Source: Thermococcus sp. 21S7
GTDB lineage: Archaea; Methanobacteriota_B; Thermococci; Thermococcales; Thermococcaceae
Assembly: GCF_012027615.1 (NCBI RefSeq)
Contig: NZ_SNUT01000004.1
Span: forward strand, 62,001-126,000
Length of the DNA: 64,000 nt
Reading direction: 5' to 3'
Below the pieces are notes generated by a model, which did no database searches, was not told where the DNA came from, and saw nothing but the letters and a program-made list of their open reading frames with translations. Shown here one piece after another: positions 35,077-45,114 of the stretch; positions within the stretch are counted from its first letter, which is position 1, and every line of letters begins with the position of its first letter. The position numbers were made by a program, and so were the translations under genes.

Positions 35077-35298
35077 ATGGGGGAGACCTTGGATGTGATG
35101 AACAAAACGTACCGGAGGTTTCTGGCGGCTGGCATGGGGCTTCTCATAGTTGCGTTCGGCATGATGATAGTTCAGCCCTTCGGTCGGGAGCCGTCGCTGA
35201 TTCTGGCCGCCATACTGTTCGTAATCGCGTTCATTCCCCTGGAGTTCGCCAGAAGAATAGCCAGAAAGATGGCAATGCTCGCCCTGCGGGGTGAATAG
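35077..35298 (+). CDS. Small two-helix membrane protein
   Basis: ATG 35077 with GGTGGAGAGG upstream; 73 residues. Two hydrophobic helices (FLAAGMGLLIVAFGMMIV and LILAAILFVIAFIPLEFA) are followed by a basic tail ending ALRGE. It is divergent from the HIT gene with 55 nt between them. I do not recognise it. Confidence 0.6.
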   Translation: MGETLDVMNKTYRRFLAAGMGLLIVAFGMMIVQPFGREPSLILAAILFVIAFIPLEFARRIARKMAMLALRGE

Positions 35299-35376
35299 AA
35301 AAGCTTAATTAGGCCGTCCGAGAATTATGGCCAGAGAGTAGGAGATATGACGATAATACGTTAGAGGTGATGTAAA

Positions 35377-36159
35377 ATGGCGTTTGTACCACCACAGGCA
35401 GGTTACGACAGGGCCATTACTGTTTTCAGCCCTGATGGGAGGCTCTTCCAGGTAAACTACGCACGGGAGGCCGTTAAAAGGGGAGCAACCGCCGTCGGCG
35501 TCAAGTGGAAGGAAGGCGTCGTTCTCGCCGTTGAGAAGAGGATAACCAGCAAGCTTATTGAGCCGAGCAGCTACGAGAAGATTTTCCAGATCGACGACCA
35601 CATAGCCGCCGCTCCGAGCGGCATAATCGCCGACGCGAGGGTTCTCGTTGACAGGGCCAGACTTGAGGCCCAGGTTTACAGGCTCACCTACGGCGAACCT
35701 GTTCCTCTCACCGTTCTGGTGAAGAAGATATGCGACCTCAAGCAGGCCCACACCCAGTACGGCGGTGTGAGGCCCTTCGGCGCCGCCCTCCTCATGGCCG
35801 GCGTCAACGATAAGCCGGAACTCTACGAGACCGACCCGAGCGGGGCCTACTTCGAGTGGAAGGCCGTGGCAATAGGCAGCGGCAGGAACACGGCGATGGC
35901 CATATTCGAGGAGCACTACACCGACGACATAACCATGGACGGAGCGGTGAAGCTCGCCATAATGGCCCTCGCGAAGACCCTTGAGGAGCCGAGTCCGGAC
36001 AGCATAGAGGTTGCCTACATAACGATGGAGGACAAGCGCTGGAAGAAGCTCGGAAAGGAAGAGGTCGCCAAGTACCTCGATGAAATCCTCGAAGAGGTCA
36101 CGGAAGAGGAAGTTGAGGAGAAGGAAGAGGACTACTCCGAGCTGGACAGCAACTACTGA
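35377..36159 (+). CDS. psmA: Proteasome alpha subunit
   Basis: 260 residues; ATG 35377 with GAGGTGATG upstream. The N-terminal gating and H0 helix sequence [20 protein letters not shown] is diagnostic, as is [21 protein letters not shown]. The acidic C-tail ends SNY, close to the HbYX-type recognition region. It forms the outer rings of the 20S proteasome and lacks a catalytic Thr. It is the first gene of the exosome superoperon, with a leader of about 45 nt after TATA-like CTTAATTA at 35303-35310. Confidence 0.96.
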   Translation: MAFVPPQAGYDRAITVFSPDGRLFQVNYAREAVKRGATAVGVKWKEGVVLAVEKRITSKLIEPSSYEKIFQIDDHIAAAPSGIIADARVLVDRARLEAQVYRLTYGEPVPLTVLVKKICDLKQAHTQYGGVRPFGAALLMAGVNDKPELYETDPSGAYFEWKAVAIGSGRNTAMAIFEEHYTDDITMDGAVKLAIMALAKTLEEPSPDSIEVAYITMEDKRWKKLGKEEVAKYLDEILEEVTEEEVEEKEEDYSELDSNY

Positions 36160-36170
36160 GGTGACGGGCG

Positions 36171-36881
36171 ATGCCCATAAGTGTTGATAAAGCCGTCATC
36201 GCCCGTCTCAAGACTCACGGCGAGACCTTTGAGATACTCGTTGACCCCTATCTCGCGAGGGATTTCAAGGAGGGCAAGGACGTTCCCATCGAGGAAATCC
36301 TCGCCACTCCTTACGTTTTCAAAGATGCGCACAAGGGCGACAAGGCCAGCGAGCACGAGATGGAGAAGATATTCGGGACGAGCGACCCCTACGAGGTGGC
36401 TAAGACAATCCTCCGCAAAGGAGAGGTTCAGCTGACGGCGGAGCAGAGGAGGCAGATGCTTGAGGACAAGAGGCGCTACATAGCAACGGTGATTCACAGG
36501 CACGCCGTCGACCCGAGGACCGGCTATCCGCATCCGGTTGATAGAATCCTCCGGGCTATGGAGGAAGCCGGAGTCCACATTGACCTCTTTAAGGACGCTG
36601 AGGCACAGGTTCCCGGAGTCATCAAGGCGATAAGGCCTCTCCTCCCGATAAAGATGGAGCTGAAGGTCATAGCCGTCAAGATACCCGGTGACTACGTCGG
36701 CAGGGCCTACGGGGAGGTACGGAAGTTCGGAAAGATAAAGCGTGAGGAGTGGGCGGGCGACGGCTCGTGGCTGTTCCTCATCGAGATTCCTGGGGGAATT
36801 GAGGACGAGTTTTATGAGAAGCTTAACGCCCTCACGAAGGGCAATGCGGTAACTAAACTGATAGAGAGGAAGGGACTATGA
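36171..36881 (+). CDS. SBDS ribosome maturation factor
   Basis: 236 residues, ATG 36171 after AGGTGACGGGCG. The N-terminal FYSH domain runs ~1-90 ([20 protein letters not shown], then [20 protein letters not shown]). The central helical part ([21 protein letters not shown]) and a ferredoxin-like C-terminal domain ([20 protein letters not shown]) complete the protein. It helps release the subunit anti-association factor from the large ribosomal subunit. Placement between psmA and rrp4 is the conserved archaeal order. Confidence 0.95.
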   Translation: MPISVDKAVIARLKTHGETFEILVDPYLARDFKEGKDVPIEEILATPYVFKDAHKGDKASEHEMEKIFGTSDPYEVAKTILRKGEVQLTAEQRRQMLEDKRRYIATVIHRHAVDPRTGYPHPVDRILRAMEEAGVHIDLFKDAEAQVPGVIKAIRPLLPIKMELKVIAVKIPGDYVGRAYGEVRKFGKIKREEWAGDGSWLFLIEIPGGIEDEFYEKLNALTKGNAVTKLIERKGL

Positions 36882-37648
36882 GGCGGATTTTTGTAAAGAG
36901 TAGGGAACTGGTGGTTCCTGGGACTCTCCTTGCCCAGGGGCCGTTTAAGAGCGGAAGAGGAACGTTCAGGGAGGGCAACAGGATATACTCGACGGTCGTT
37001 GGACTGGTTGAGATCAGGGGAGACGCAATAAGGGTGATACCCCTTGAGGGACCCTACATCCCAGAGGTGGGCGACAACGTTCTCGGCAAGATAACCGACG
37101 TCAGGTTCTCCAACTGGAGCGTTGACATAGGGGCACCCTACGAGGCCAACCTGCGCGTTCAGGACGCCACAGAGGAGCGCATAGACCTCCTGAAGACCGA
37201 CCTGAGAAAGATATTCGACATCGGGGATATAATCTACGCCAGGATAAAGGCGTACAACGAGATAAACCAGATAGACCTGACCACGAGGGGCATGCCGTTC
37301 AAGGGCGGCCCCCTCAGGGGAGGGCAGATAGTGAAGATAACTCCCTCCAAGGTGCCGAGGCTCATCGGTAAGGGCGGTTCGATGATAAACCTCATCAAGA
37401 AGCTGACCGGGACGAGGATAATAGTCGGCCAGAACGGCTGGGTCTGGGTCAGCGGCAGGAAGGAGGAAATGGAGAGGCTCGCCATCGAGGCGATACTCAA
37501 AGTGAACAGGGAGAGCCACACTCAGGGACTGACCGACAGGGTCAAGGAGCTTCTCATTACCAGGCTCCAGGAGCTCAAGGAGCGGGGAGTCGTTGATGAG
37601 ATACCCCAGATTGAAGAGCCAAATGCTGGAGAGGGTGAAGGAGAATGA
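36878..37648 (+). CDS. rrp4: Exosome RNA-binding subunit Rrp4
   Basis: 256 residues; its ATG overlaps the SBDS stop by 4 nt. An N-terminal domain ([20 protein letters not shown]) is followed by an S1 domain ([20 protein letters not shown]) and a KH domain with the motif [20 protein letters not shown]. It caps the Rrp41/Rrp42 ring and brings RNA to it. The 3' end overlaps rrp41 by 4 nt. Confidence 0.96.
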   Translation: MRRIFVKSRELVVPGTLLAQGPFKSGRGTFREGNRIYSTVVGLVEIRGDAIRVIPLEGPYIPEVGDNVLGKITDVRFSNWSVDIGAPYEANLRVQDATEERIDLLKTDLRKIFDIGDIIYARIKAYNEINQIDLTTRGMPFKGGPLRGGQIVKITPSKVPRLIGKGGSMINLIKKLTGTRIIVGQNGWVWVSGRKEEMERLAIEAILKVNRESHTQGLTDRVKELLITRLQELKERGVVDEIPQIEEPNAGEGEGE

Positions 37649-38394
37649 TGGGCAAGCCAGAGGATTTAAAGCTCATAGATGAGAACGGGAAGAGAATAGA
37701 CGGTAGAAAGAAGTACGAACTCAGACCTATAACGATGGAAGTCGGTGTGCTGAAGAACGCCGACGGTTCTGCCTACGTTGAGTGGGGCAAGAACAAGGTT
37801 CTGGCGGCGGTTTACGGCCCGAGGGAGATTCACCCCAAGCACCTCCAGAGGCCGGACAGGGCCATACTCCGCGTGAGGTACAACATGGCACCCTTCAGCG
37901 TGGAGGAGCGCAAGAAGCCCGGTCCGGACAGGAGGAGCGTCGAGATAAGCAAGGTCATAAGGGGCGCGCTTGAGCCGGCGCTCATACTTGAGATGTTCCC
38001 AAGAACGGCCATAGACATATTCATCGAAGTCCTCCAGGCGGACGCGGGAACGAGGGTCGCCGGAATAACCGCGGCCTCACTCGCCCTCGCCGACGCGGGT
38101 GTGCCCATGAGGGACCTCGTCGCCGCCTGTGCCGCGGGCAAGATAGAAGGCGAGATAGTCCTCGACCTCAACAAGGATGAGGACAACTACGGCGAAGCGG
38201 ACGTTCCGGTCGCGATAATGCCCCTCAAGAACGACATAACGCTCCTCCAGATGGACGGCTACCTCACCAAGGATGAGTTCGTCGAGGCTGTGAGGCTCGC
38301 CATCAAGGGCGCCAAGGCGGTCTACCAGAAGCAGCGCGAGGCGCTGAAAGTCAAGTATCTCAAAATAGCCGAGGAGGTCGGTGGAGGTGAGTGA
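37645..38394 (+). CDS. rrp41: Exosome catalytic subunit Rrp41
   Basis: 249 residues from ATG 37645 (the adjacent ATG 37648 is also possible). RNase PH fold: [20 protein letters not shown], the RNA-binding Arg pair in [20 protein letters not shown], and the catalytic Asp in [15 protein letters not shown]. It degrades RNA 3'-5' with phosphate and can add A-rich tails. It forms the hexameric ring with Rrp42. Confidence 0.97.
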   Translation: MMGKPEDLKLIDENGKRIDGRKKYELRPITMEVGVLKNADGSAYVEWGKNKVLAAVYGPREIHPKHLQRPDRAILRVRYNMAPFSVEERKKPGPDRRSVEISKVIRGALEPALILEMFPRTAIDIFIEVLQADAGTRVAGITAASLALADAGVPMRDLVAACAAGKIEGEIVLDLNKDEDNYGEADVPVAIMPLKNDITLLQMDGYLTKDEFVEAVRLAIKGAKAVYQKQREALKVKYLKIAEEVGGGE

Positions 38395-38395
38395 G

Positions 38396-39205
38396 ATGGA
38401 AGTGATGGCCAGCATAATGCGCGACCACATCCTGAGCCTCCTCAAGGAGGGCAGGCGCATAGACGGCCGCGGTCTTGAGGACTACCGCGACCTTGAGGTC
38501 AGGGTCAACGTCATCGAGAAGGCCGAGGGCTCGGCGTGGGTGAGGCTCGGCAACACCCAGGTTCTCGTCGGCATTAAAGTGGACATGGGTGAGCCCTTCC
38601 CAGACCTTCCGGAGAAGGGGGTAATAACGACCAACGTTGAGCTTGTGCCGCTTGCTTCCCCGAGCTTTGAGCCGGGGCCGCCCGATGAGAACGCCATCGA
38701 GCTGGCGCGCGTCGTGGACAGGGGCATAAGGGAGAGCGGAGCCGTTGAGCTTGAGAAGCTCGTGATAGTCCCGGGCAAGCTCGTCCGCGTCGTCTTCATC
38801 GACGTTCACGTCCTCGACTACGACGGAAACCTCCTCGATGCCAGCGGAATAGGCGCCATAGCGGCCCTGCTGAGCACGAAGATGCCGAAGGTCGTCTACG
38901 ATGAGGAGAACGACGAGGTTCAGGTCCTCGACGAGTACGAGCCGCTTCCGGTAAGCAGGGTGCCGATTCCGGTGACCATAGCCAAAATCGGCGGCAACCT
39001 CCTGGCCGACCCGAACCTCGACGAGGAGCGCGTCATGGACGGCAGGATAACGATAACCACCGACGAGAACGGCATGATTTCCTCGGTTCAGAAGAGTGAG
39101 GGCGGCAGCTTCAAGCTGGAGGAGGTCATGTATTCGGTTGACCTCGCCCTGAAGAAGGCCGCCGAGATAAGGGAGAGGGTTCTTGAGGCCGTGAGGGCCG
39201 GGTGA
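38396..39205 (+). CDS. rrp42: Exosome subunit Rrp42
   Basis: ATG 38396 is chosen with GGAGGTGA 5 nt upstream; the frame opens at 38381. 269 residues. RNase PH fold with GRRIDGRGLEDYRDLEVRVN. It is the non-catalytic partner that completes the ring and the active site of Rrp41. It starts 1 nt after the rrp41 stop. Confidence 0.96.
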   Translation: MEVMASIMRDHILSLLKEGRRIDGRGLEDYRDLEVRVNVIEKAEGSAWVRLGNTQVLVGIKVDMGEPFPDLPEKGVITTNVELVPLASPSFEPGPPDENAIELARVVDRGIRESGAVELEKLVIVPGKLVRVVFIDVHVLDYDGNLLDASGIGAIAALLSTKMPKVVYDEENDEVQVLDEYEPLPVSRVPIPVTIAKIGGNLLADPNLDEERVMDGRITITTDENGMISSVQKSEGGSFKLEEVMYSVDLALKKAAEIRERVLEAVRAG

Positions 39206-39386
39206 GCCCCCTCTGTACATTTCTCTTTCGAAAGTCCTGTCCCCACTGCGAGAAGGTGTCGGACCCTCCAATCATCGTGGGTGCTTTTCCAGTTTGGAAA
39301 CTGAGAGGTTGTAAGTTTTTCAGAAAGAGATATAAACACCAATACCCAAATTAATCCAGCCCTTACGATTAACTGGGGGGAACAGT
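39206..39386. other. Intergenic region upstream of sepF
   Basis: A pyrimidine-rich stretch (TTTCTCTTTC) after rrp42 can terminate the superoperon. A TATA box, GATATAAA (39328-39335), with a leader of about 25-30 nt and GGGGGG before the ATG, serves sepF. No RNA gene is evident. Confidence 0.45.
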
Positions 39387-39791
39387 ATGGGATTGTTTGA
39401 TAGTCTTAAAAAGAAAGATTCCAAGCCCGTTCCTAAAAGAAAGCCCCCGGCGGCGGTCAAGAAGGAGACCTCCGCCCCCAGGCGTGACATCGATGTCGTC
39501 CCTCTGGAGGAGGATGTTCTTGCTAAGGAGCTCGTTAAGCCCCAGGTCAGGTACCTCAAGAAGATCGTCGTTACCAGCTATGCCGACCTTGAGAGAATCT
39601 CCGAGGAGCTCCAGAACGGCAACATAATCCTGGTCGACCTCACTCCTCTTGAGGTCAAGCCGGAGGTTCTTGAGAAGGTCGCCGAGCAGATAAAGGGGAT
39701 GGTCAGTGCCCTCGGGGGACAGGCCGCTAAAATCTGCAAGCACGAGATAAAGCTGATCCTCGTTCCGACGGACATCAAGATAACCAAGTGA
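39387..39791 (+). CDS. sepF: SepF-like cell division protein
   Basis: 134 residues. The N-terminal MGLFDSLKKK is a short amphipathic helix expected to bind the membrane. A proline- and lysine-rich linker and a C-terminal SepF domain follow: RYLKKIVVTSYADLERISEE, then GNIILVDLTPLEVKPEV and GGQAAKICKHEIKLILVPTD. In archaea SepF anchors FtsZ to the membrane. No ftsZ is in the window. It has its own promoter. Confidence 0.9.
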   Translation: MGLFDSLKKKDSKPVPKRKPPAAVKKETSAPRRDIDVVPLEEDVLAKELVKPQVRYLKKIVVTSYADLERISEELQNGNIILVDLTPLEVKPEVLEKVAEQIKGMVSALGGQAAKICKHEIKLILVPTDIKITK

Positions 39792-39818
39792 CGGCTTTCT
39801 TTTTCTATCCTACGATTT
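39792..39818 (+). terminator. T-rich terminator after sepF
   Basis: GGCTTTCTTTTTCTATCC directly after the stop codon. Confidence 0.4.
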
Positions 39819-39857
39819 TATAAAGGGTTAACTGGGTCTATTCTTCGGTGGTGCGAG

Positions 39858-40484
39858 ATGACCAGGAGGGAAGGTGAGATTCAGGAGATTCGGCTGGGGG
39901 ACTGCCCAATCTGCGGTGGTAAGGGTACGCTTAAGGTTCTCCAGTACGTTCACGACATTCCTTACTTCGGAAAGGTCATGGAGAGCACGATAATCTGCGA
40001 GAAGTGCGGCTACAGAAACGCCGACGTCATGATGCTGGAGGACAGGCCGCCGAAGCTCTACAGCGTAAGGGTTGAGGAGGAAAAGGACCTCTTTACCCGC
40101 GTCGTTAGGAGCAAGAGCGGAACGATAGAGCTTGACGAAATCGGCGTCAGGATAGAGCCCGGGCCAGCTGCGGAGGGCTTCGTCACCAACGTCGAGGGAA
40201 TCCTCGAACGCGTTAGAGAAACGCTGGTAATGGCCAAGCACTTCCGGCAGGGCGAGGGTGATGAGGAGGCCGTGAGGAAGGCAGACGAGATACTCCAGTA
40301 CATCGAGGAGGTCAAGGAGGGCAAAAAACCGCTCACCGTGAGGGTCATGGATCCCCTAGGCAACAGCGCCCTCATCGGCGAGAAGGTGAAGAGCAGGCTC
40401 CTGACGCAGGAGGAAATCGAGAGTCTCAGCCTCGGCCCCTACGTACTCGTCGAGCCCGAAGAAGGCGAAGAAAGAGGTGACTAG
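39858..40484 (+). CDS. ZPR1-type zinc finger protein
   Basis: 208 residues; ATG 39858 after GGTGGTGCGAG. The single ZPR1 domain has a four-cysteine zinc site CPICGG ... CEKCGYRNADV and the conserved SGTIELDEIGVRIEPGPAAEGF and GFVTNVEGILERVR segments. Eukaryotic ZPR1 binds eEF1A as a folding chaperone; archaeal single-domain versions are of unproven but probably related function. It overlaps the convergent ASCH gene by 4 nt. Confidence 0.9.
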   Translation: MTRREGEIQEIRLGDCPICGGKGTLKVLQYVHDIPYFGKVMESTIICEKCGYRNADVMMLEDRPPKLYSVRVEEEKDLFTRVVRSKSGTIELDEIGVRIEPGPAAEGFVTNVEGILERVRETLVMAKHFRQGEGDEEAVRKADEILQYIEEVKEGKKPLTVRVMDPLGNSALIGEKVKSRLLTQEEIESLSLGPYVLVEPEEGEERGD

Positions 40485-41005
40485 AGATACACGGCCTCTC
40501 GCGCCAGAAGGTCCTCTATCAGAGCCCTCACCCAGGGCTTTCTAGTTTTTCTTGAGAGGTGGATTATGCCCTCAACGTGAACGCCGTAGCGCTCCCTCAT
40601 CTCCTCCCTGCTCATGGGCTCCTTGAATAGGAACGGCCTTTCTATCGTGAATGCGTAGCCGTACTCCCTGATGTACTCGCCCAGCCACCGCTTCCCGTTC
40701 TCTCCGTGAACCAGGGTTAACCCGCTTGTATCCTTGGTCATCTCCCAGAGCGTATCGAGGTCGGCCTTTATTACCTCGCCCACCTCGAAGCCTCCAGCTA
40801 TCGTTCCCCTCCGCGTCAGCGTTTGCTCCTCGTGGAGGCCGAGCCTCCTCAGCGTGTCTCTCAGCTCGTAGGGGTTCCCCCTGGCCACGTAGAGGAAAAC
40901 GGTGTCTCCCTCACCGAACGCCCTGGCTTTCCTCAGCTCTACAGTTTTGAGCCCTCGGAATATCAGCTCAGCGTAGACTTGGTGGAGCGCTATCACATGC
41001 TCCAT
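40481..41005 (-). CDS. ASCH/PUA-like domain protein
   Basis: ATG 41005 (MEHVIALHQVYAELIFRGLK) with GGTGAAACC upstream; 174 residues. The beginning, with a conserved GLKTVELRK, and the GDTVFLYVARG strand are typical of ASCH (PUA-like) domains that bind RNA or modified nucleotides. Specific function unknown. Confidence 0.7.
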   Translation of the reverse strand: MEHVIALHQVYAELIFRGLKTVELRKARAFGEGDTVFLYVARGNPYELRDTLRRLGLHEEQTLTRRGTIAGGFEVGEVIKADLDTLWEMTKDTSGLTLVHGENGKRWLGEYIREYGYAFTIERPFLFKEPMSREEMRERYGVHVEGIIHLSRKTRKPWVRALIEDLLAREAVYL

Positions 41006-41074
41006 GGTTTCACCATCCCCCATTGGGAGAAAAGCTTAAAAGATTTGGGCAGGATTTACTCTTTGGTGGAGTTA

Positions 41075-41440
41075 ATGGAAGTCCGGAGACTGAGGGCCTT
41101 TCGGAAGGACTACGCGTTCCTTCTTATCGCTCTGTTATGCGCCTCAATCGTGACGTATCTGCGGGGAATGGACCTTCTTGGAACCTTCCTGCTGGCGCTG
41201 GGCTTTGGGTTTTTCTTCTCTTCGATGGAGGGATACCTGGTTATACGGGACGGGAATGAGTACAGGCTTTCGGCTAGAAAGAAGGGCCCCGTCTACGAGG
41301 TGAGGATTCTGAAGAACGGTTCACCCCTGTGGATGGGGAGGGTTCTCGATTACATTAAGGTTGACGAGCTTTCCCTGGATTGGAGAAGCGATGAGGTGGC
41401 CGTGATCTTCAGGGGTAGGGAGGTGGGGAAGCTCCCCTAA
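41075..41440 (+). CDS. Small membrane protein, unknown
   Basis: ATG 41075 with GGTGGAG 5 nt upstream; 121 residues. Two hydrophobic helices (YAFLLIALLCASIVTYLRGM and LLGTFLLALGFGFFFSS) and a C-terminal soluble beta-rich tail (GPVYEVRILKNGSPLWMGRV). The long open frame back to 40823 is opposite the ASCH gene and is not used. TATA-like CTTAAAAG at 41035-41042. Its end overlaps the homoserine dehydrogenase stop by 4 nt. Confidence 0.65.
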   Translation: MEVRRLRAFRKDYAFLLIALLCASIVTYLRGMDLLGTFLLALGFGFFFSSMEGYLVIRDGNEYRLSARKKGPVYEVRILKNGSPLWMGRVLDYIKVDELSLDWRSDEVAVIFRGREVGKLP

Positions 41441-42438
41441 ACCTTCAGCGCCGCCTTTATAACGTCGCTCACCACGCCGCTCGCGGTCTCCTTCAGTCCC
41501 GCCCCGGCACCCTGGATAACCAGTTCGCCCAGAAGGTCGGTCCTTATCACCGCCGCGTTCTGGGTGGACGAGACCGCCAGGGGGCTCCCCTTCGGAACTT
41601 CCTTCGGCTCAACCGAGACCGAGCCCCTCTCTATCGACGCCACCAGCCTCACCGTCCTGCCTGCCTTTCCTGCCCTCGCAAGGTCTTCCGGTGAGATACC
41701 GTCTATGCCCCTGACCTCTATCTCGTCGAAGGTCGTCGGGCCGAACGCAAGGCAGTGGAGTATCGTCGCCTTGTAGCCGGCGTCTATGCCAAGTATATCC
41801 CCGCTGGGGTCGCGCTCGGCTATTCCGAGCTCCTGCGCTTTTCTGAGTGCGTCCTCAAACGATGCCCCCTCCTCCATCATCGTGAGGATATAGGTTGTTG
41901 TGCCGTTCAGAACCGCTTCGATTTCCTCCACAGAGTCTCCAAGGAGCGTCTCTTTGAGGAGGCCTATCACGGGAGTCCCCGCCATCACGGTGGCCTCGAA
42001 AAGGTACGGGAGGTTTCTCCTTTCAGCCTCGCCGATTAGCTCTGCATAGTGGAAGGCCAGTGGTGGTTTGTTGCTCGTGACGACCGCCTTTCCTTCCTTC
42101 AGTGCCGCCAGATGCCAGGTGTGGGCGTTTTTATCGTTGGTGACGTCGATTACAACATCGGCATCGATTTCCCTGACCGCCTCAACCGGCGAGAAGTTGA
42201 AGACCTCGTAGTCGTTCGTCCATGCGGAGAGCCTTCCGAGGGTTTCCTTGACGTTCAGGGCCTCCGTGAGGTTCATCCCCACCGGAAGCCAGACGACGGC
42301 GCTGCTGTCCGCCACGCTCACGACCTTGAACTCCAGGCCGTACCTCTCGCGGAAGACGGCACTCTTCTCCACCAAAACCCGCGCGAGGGCCCTGCCGACG
42401 TTTCCAAAGCCGAAGAGCGACAGCCTTACCTCCTTCAC
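41437..42438 (-). CDS. hom: Homoserine dehydrogenase
   Basis: GTG 42438, with GGTGAT five nt upstream; 333 residues. N-terminal Rossmann motif SLFGFGNVGRALARVL; catalytic-domain sequences VVTSNKPPLAFHYAELI, then LNGTTTYILTMMEEG, then DPSGDILGIDAGYKATIL, including the catalytic Asp and Lys. It reduces aspartate semialdehyde to homoserine for Thr and Met synthesis. There is no ACT regulatory domain and no fused aspartokinase. Confidence 0.95.
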   Translation of the reverse strand: MKEVRLSLFGFGNVGRALARVLVEKSAVFRERYGLEFKVVSVADSSAVVWLPVGMNLTEALNVKETLGRLSAWTNDYEVFNFSPVEAVREIDADVVIDVTNDKNAHTWHLAALKEGKAVVTSNKPPLAFHYAELIGEAERRNLPYLFEATVMAGTPVIGLLKETLLGDSVEEIEAVLNGTTTYILTMMEEGASFEDALRKAQELGIAERDPSGDILGIDAGYKATILHCLAFGPTTFDEIEVRGIDGISPEDLARAGKAGRTVRLVASIERGSVSVEPKEVPKGSPLAVSSTQNAAVIRTDLLGELVIQGAGAGLKETASGVVSDVIKAALKV

Positions 42439-42479
42439 CTGGCATCACCCGTAAGAAAAGGGGAAACTGAGCCAGGGGC

Positions 42480-43325
42480 TCACTTGTTGAGGATGACCTT
42501 TATGATGTCCATGTCCCTAACGATGCCGACGAGTTCTCCCTCCCCCTTGATGACGGGTAGCTGTTCTATCTCGTACTTGACCATCTTCTGGGCGACGTCG
42601 TAGATGCTCATGTGGGGCGTTGCAACGACGAGTTCGCGGTTCATTATCTCTGAGACGGGCTTCTTGGGGAGCTGGAGCTCGGCCTTCTCGAAGAGGAGCG
42701 TTGGGTTGCTTTCGAGTATCCAGTCCTCCTCGCTGGATGCAGCCAGCGACGTCTGCTTCATGACCCTTATGACCTCGCTGTCCTTAAGGAGGTCGGTCTC
42801 GTCAACCATGCCCACGAGGTTGCCCTCGTCGTCGATGACCGGGATCGCCATTGCGTTGCACAGAAGGAGCGCCTTGAGGGCGGCTTTGAGGGGTGTCCCG
42901 TGCCAGACGACGCCGACGTTCTTCTGGTAGTACCTCTCGATGGTAACGTTCTTCAGTTTCTCGTTCTTCGCCAAGTAGCGTCTCACGATGTCTCCGACCG
43001 TGAGGATTCCCAGAACCTTGTTCTCATCGTCAACCACGACCACGCGCCTGTAGTCCATATCGAGCATGGCCCTGACGGCCTTCTTCAGGTCATCGTTTGG
43101 TTTGACGGTGGGAACGTCCCTCTTAACGAGCATCGCGAGCTGCTCCTCATCGGGATGGAGCAGAACACGCTTTATGCTTATTATTCCGACGAGGGCCTTC
43201 GTGTTCTTGTTGATGACGGGAAATGACCTTACTTTATGCTTTCTAAAGAGGCTGAGGGCGTACTCCCTCGTTGCCGGAAGCTCTATCGCCACTGGGTCTG
43301 GAGTCATTAAAGTCTTCACGCGCAT
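42480..43325 (-). CDS. Four-CBS-domain protein
   Basis: ATG 43325 after GGTGGTGAAGGAA; 281 residues. Four CBS repeats are visible, each ending with a hGhhs-type strand: TKALVGIISIKRVL, NKVLGILTVGDIV, GNLVGMVDETDLL and GELVGIVRDMDII. Two Bateman modules should bind adenine nucleotides such as AMP, ATP or SAM. No enzyme domain is attached, so it is a stand-alone sensor. It is on the same strand as hom with 41 nt between. Confidence 0.85.
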   Translation of the reverse strand: MRVKTLMTPDPVAIELPATREYALSLFRKHKVRSFPVINKNTKALVGIISIKRVLLHPDEEQLAMLVKRDVPTVKPNDDLKKAVRAMLDMDYRRVVVVDDENKVLGILTVGDIVRRYLAKNEKLKNVTIERYYQKNVGVVWHGTPLKAALKALLLCNAMAIPVIDDEGNLVGMVDETDLLKDSEVIRVMKQTSLAASSEEDWILESNPTLLFEKAELQLPKKPVSEIMNRELVVATPHMSIYDVAQKMVKYEIEQLPVIKGEGELVGIVRDMDIIKVILNK

Positions 43326-43447
43326 TTCCTTCACCACCGCTTTAACCTAAAGCGCTCTTCTCCTATTTTAAGCTTTTCATTCAAAAATTGACAAAAAGAT
43401 GGGAACTGACCTTCATCCAGCCAAGGAGGGCTTGAAAAAGAGAAAAG

Positions 43448-44653
43448 TCATCCGAGAACGGCCAGGAAAACACCCGCCGCGACGGCCGTTCCTATGACTC
43501 CTGCGACGTTTGGACCCATCGCATGCATTAGGATGAAGTTTCCTGGGTCCTCCTCGCTGGCCATCCTCTGGACAACGCGCGCCGACATCGGAACCGCTGA
43601 AACACCGGCCGCCCCTATCATCGGGTTTATCCTTCCTCCGGAGAGCTTCATCATGAGCTTTCCGAAGAGGACTCCCCCTGCGGTGGCGCTGGCGAAGGCA
43701 ACGATACCGAGGCCGAGAATCATCAGGGTCTCCTGGGTGAGGAAGCTGTCAGCGCGCATCGTCGAACCGACACCGAGGCCGAGGAATATGGTGACGATGT
43801 TCATGAGCTCCTCCTGGGCGGCCCTGCTGAGCCTCTCGACGACGCCGCTCTCCCTGAACAGATTGCCTATCATGAGCATTCCAACGAGCGGAGCGGCACT
43901 GGGAACGATAAGACCGATGACGATCATGCTGATTATCGGGAATATTATCTTCTCCCTCTTTGACACCGGCCTTAGCTGTTCCATTCTTATGCGCCTTTCC
44001 TCCTTGCTCGTGAGGGCCCTTATGATGGGCGGCTGAATCAGAGGGACTAGGCTCATGTAGCTGTACGCTGCCACCGCCGTCGCCCCTAGTATCTCCGGCG
44101 CGAGCTTTGTGGTTAGGTATATCGTCGTCGGTCCGTCGGCGCCGCCTATGATGCCTATGCTCGCGGCCTGATGGAGGTTGAAGCCGAGCGCCAGGGCGGT
44201 GAGCATCGCTATGAACACGCCTATCTGCGCCGCCGCACCCATGAGTGCCGTCTTCGGGTCGGCTATCATCGGACCGAAGTCCGTCATCGCTCCCAGACCG
44301 AAGAATATCAGGAGCGGGACGATTTCCGTCCTTATAAGGGTGTAATAGATGATATCAAAGATTCCGGGCGGGCCGTACTGCTGGTTGAGGTAGCTGAGGG
44401 TTGCGAATATGTTGTCCGCTATGCCATCCGGAAGGTTCGGGGCTATGGGCCAGTTGGCCAGGTGGCCGAGGGGTATGTTCACCAGCACAGCGCTGATGCC
44501 TATCGGGAGCAGCAGGAGCGGCTCCATCTCGTATCTTATGGCCAGGTAGACCAGCGTGAGGCCGACTATTATCATTATCACGTTGCCCGCCGTAAGGTTC
44601 AGCAGTCCCATGCCCTGGAAGAACGTTATTATCGATTCCACGAGTCCAGCCAT
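43448..44653 (-). CDS. Methylmalonyl-CoA decarboxylase beta subunit (sodium pump)
   Basis: 401 residues, about 9-11 membrane helices. The family signatures are [21 protein letters not shown] with the functional Asp in GGADGPT and the second NGAGVS-like region near the C-terminus ([16 protein letters not shown]). It couples carboxyl-group release to sodium export. It is the last gene of the mmdA / delta / gamma / beta operon, beginning 6 nt after the biotin carrier gene. Confidence 0.93.
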   Translation of the reverse strand: MAGLVESIITFFQGMGLLNLTAGNVIMIIVGLTLVYLAIRYEMEPLLLLPIGISAVLVNIPLGHLANWPIAPNLPDGIADNIFATLSYLNQQYGPPGIFDIIYYTLIRTEIVPLLIFFGLGAMTDFGPMIADPKTALMGAAAQIGVFIAMLTALALGFNLHQAASIGIIGGADGPTTIYLTTKLAPEILGATAVAAYSYMSLVPLIQPPIIRALTSKEERRIRMEQLRPVSKREKIIFPIISMIVIGLIVPSAAPLVGMLMIGNLFRESGVVERLSRAAQEELMNIVTIFLGLGVGSTMRADSFLTQETLMILGLGIVAFASATAGGVLFGKLMMKLSGGRINPMIGAAGVSAVPMSARVVQRMASEEDPGNFILMHAMGPNVAGVIGTAVAAGVFLAVLG

Positions 44654-44659
44654 GGCCCT

Positions 44660-45112
44660 TCACCCTAGTTCTATTAGTGCCTGTCCGGTGTCGACGGTGT
44701 CGCCTTCTTTTACGAGGATTTTCTTCACCACTCCGTCCTTTGGTGCGGGAATCTCGTTCTCCATCTTCATCGCTTCCAGAACGAGGAGACCCTGGCCGGT
44801 CTTGACTTTCTCTCCTTCCTTGACGAGTATCCTCAGAATCTTGCCCGGCATTGGCGCAGTGACGGTGCCCTCTCCGGCGGGGGCTGGAGCTGGAGTCGGA
44901 GCCGCCGGAGCAGGCGCGGCAACGGGCGCAGGCGCGGGAGTGGCGGCTGCGGGGGCAGTGCCGGCGCTCAGAGAACTCATGTCGATTCCCAGGCCCTTCG
45001 CCTCAACTGTGTACTCCCTGTCCTCAAATGCAACCTTGAAGCGGCCCATTCCGAGATCCTCAACTTCAACCTCGTACTCAACACCATCCACGATGACCTT
45101 GACCTTTGCCAT
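44660..45112 (-). CDS. Biotin carrier subunit of methylmalonyl-CoA decarboxylase
   Basis: ATG 45112 (MAKVKVIVDGVEYEVEVEDL) with GGTGAAG upstream; 150 residues. A small N-terminal domain, a flexible Ala/Pro-rich linker and a C-terminal biotinyl domain. The biotin attachment motif is EAMKMENEI (Lys biotinylated). It carries CO2 from MmdA to the beta subunit. Confidence 0.94.
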   Translation of the reverse strand: MAKVKVIVDGVEYEVEVEDLGMGRFKVAFEDREYTVEAKGLGIDMSSLSAGTAPAAATPAPAPVAAPAPAAPTPAPAPAGEGTVTAPMPGKILRILVKEGEKVKTGQGLLVLEAMKMENEIPAPKDGVVKKILVKEGDTVDTGQALIELG

Positions 45113-45114
45113 CT

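Noticed and set aside
38360-39271. 303-codon minus ORF opposite rrp42
   Set aside because: Same codon-bias artefact; no homologous pattern.
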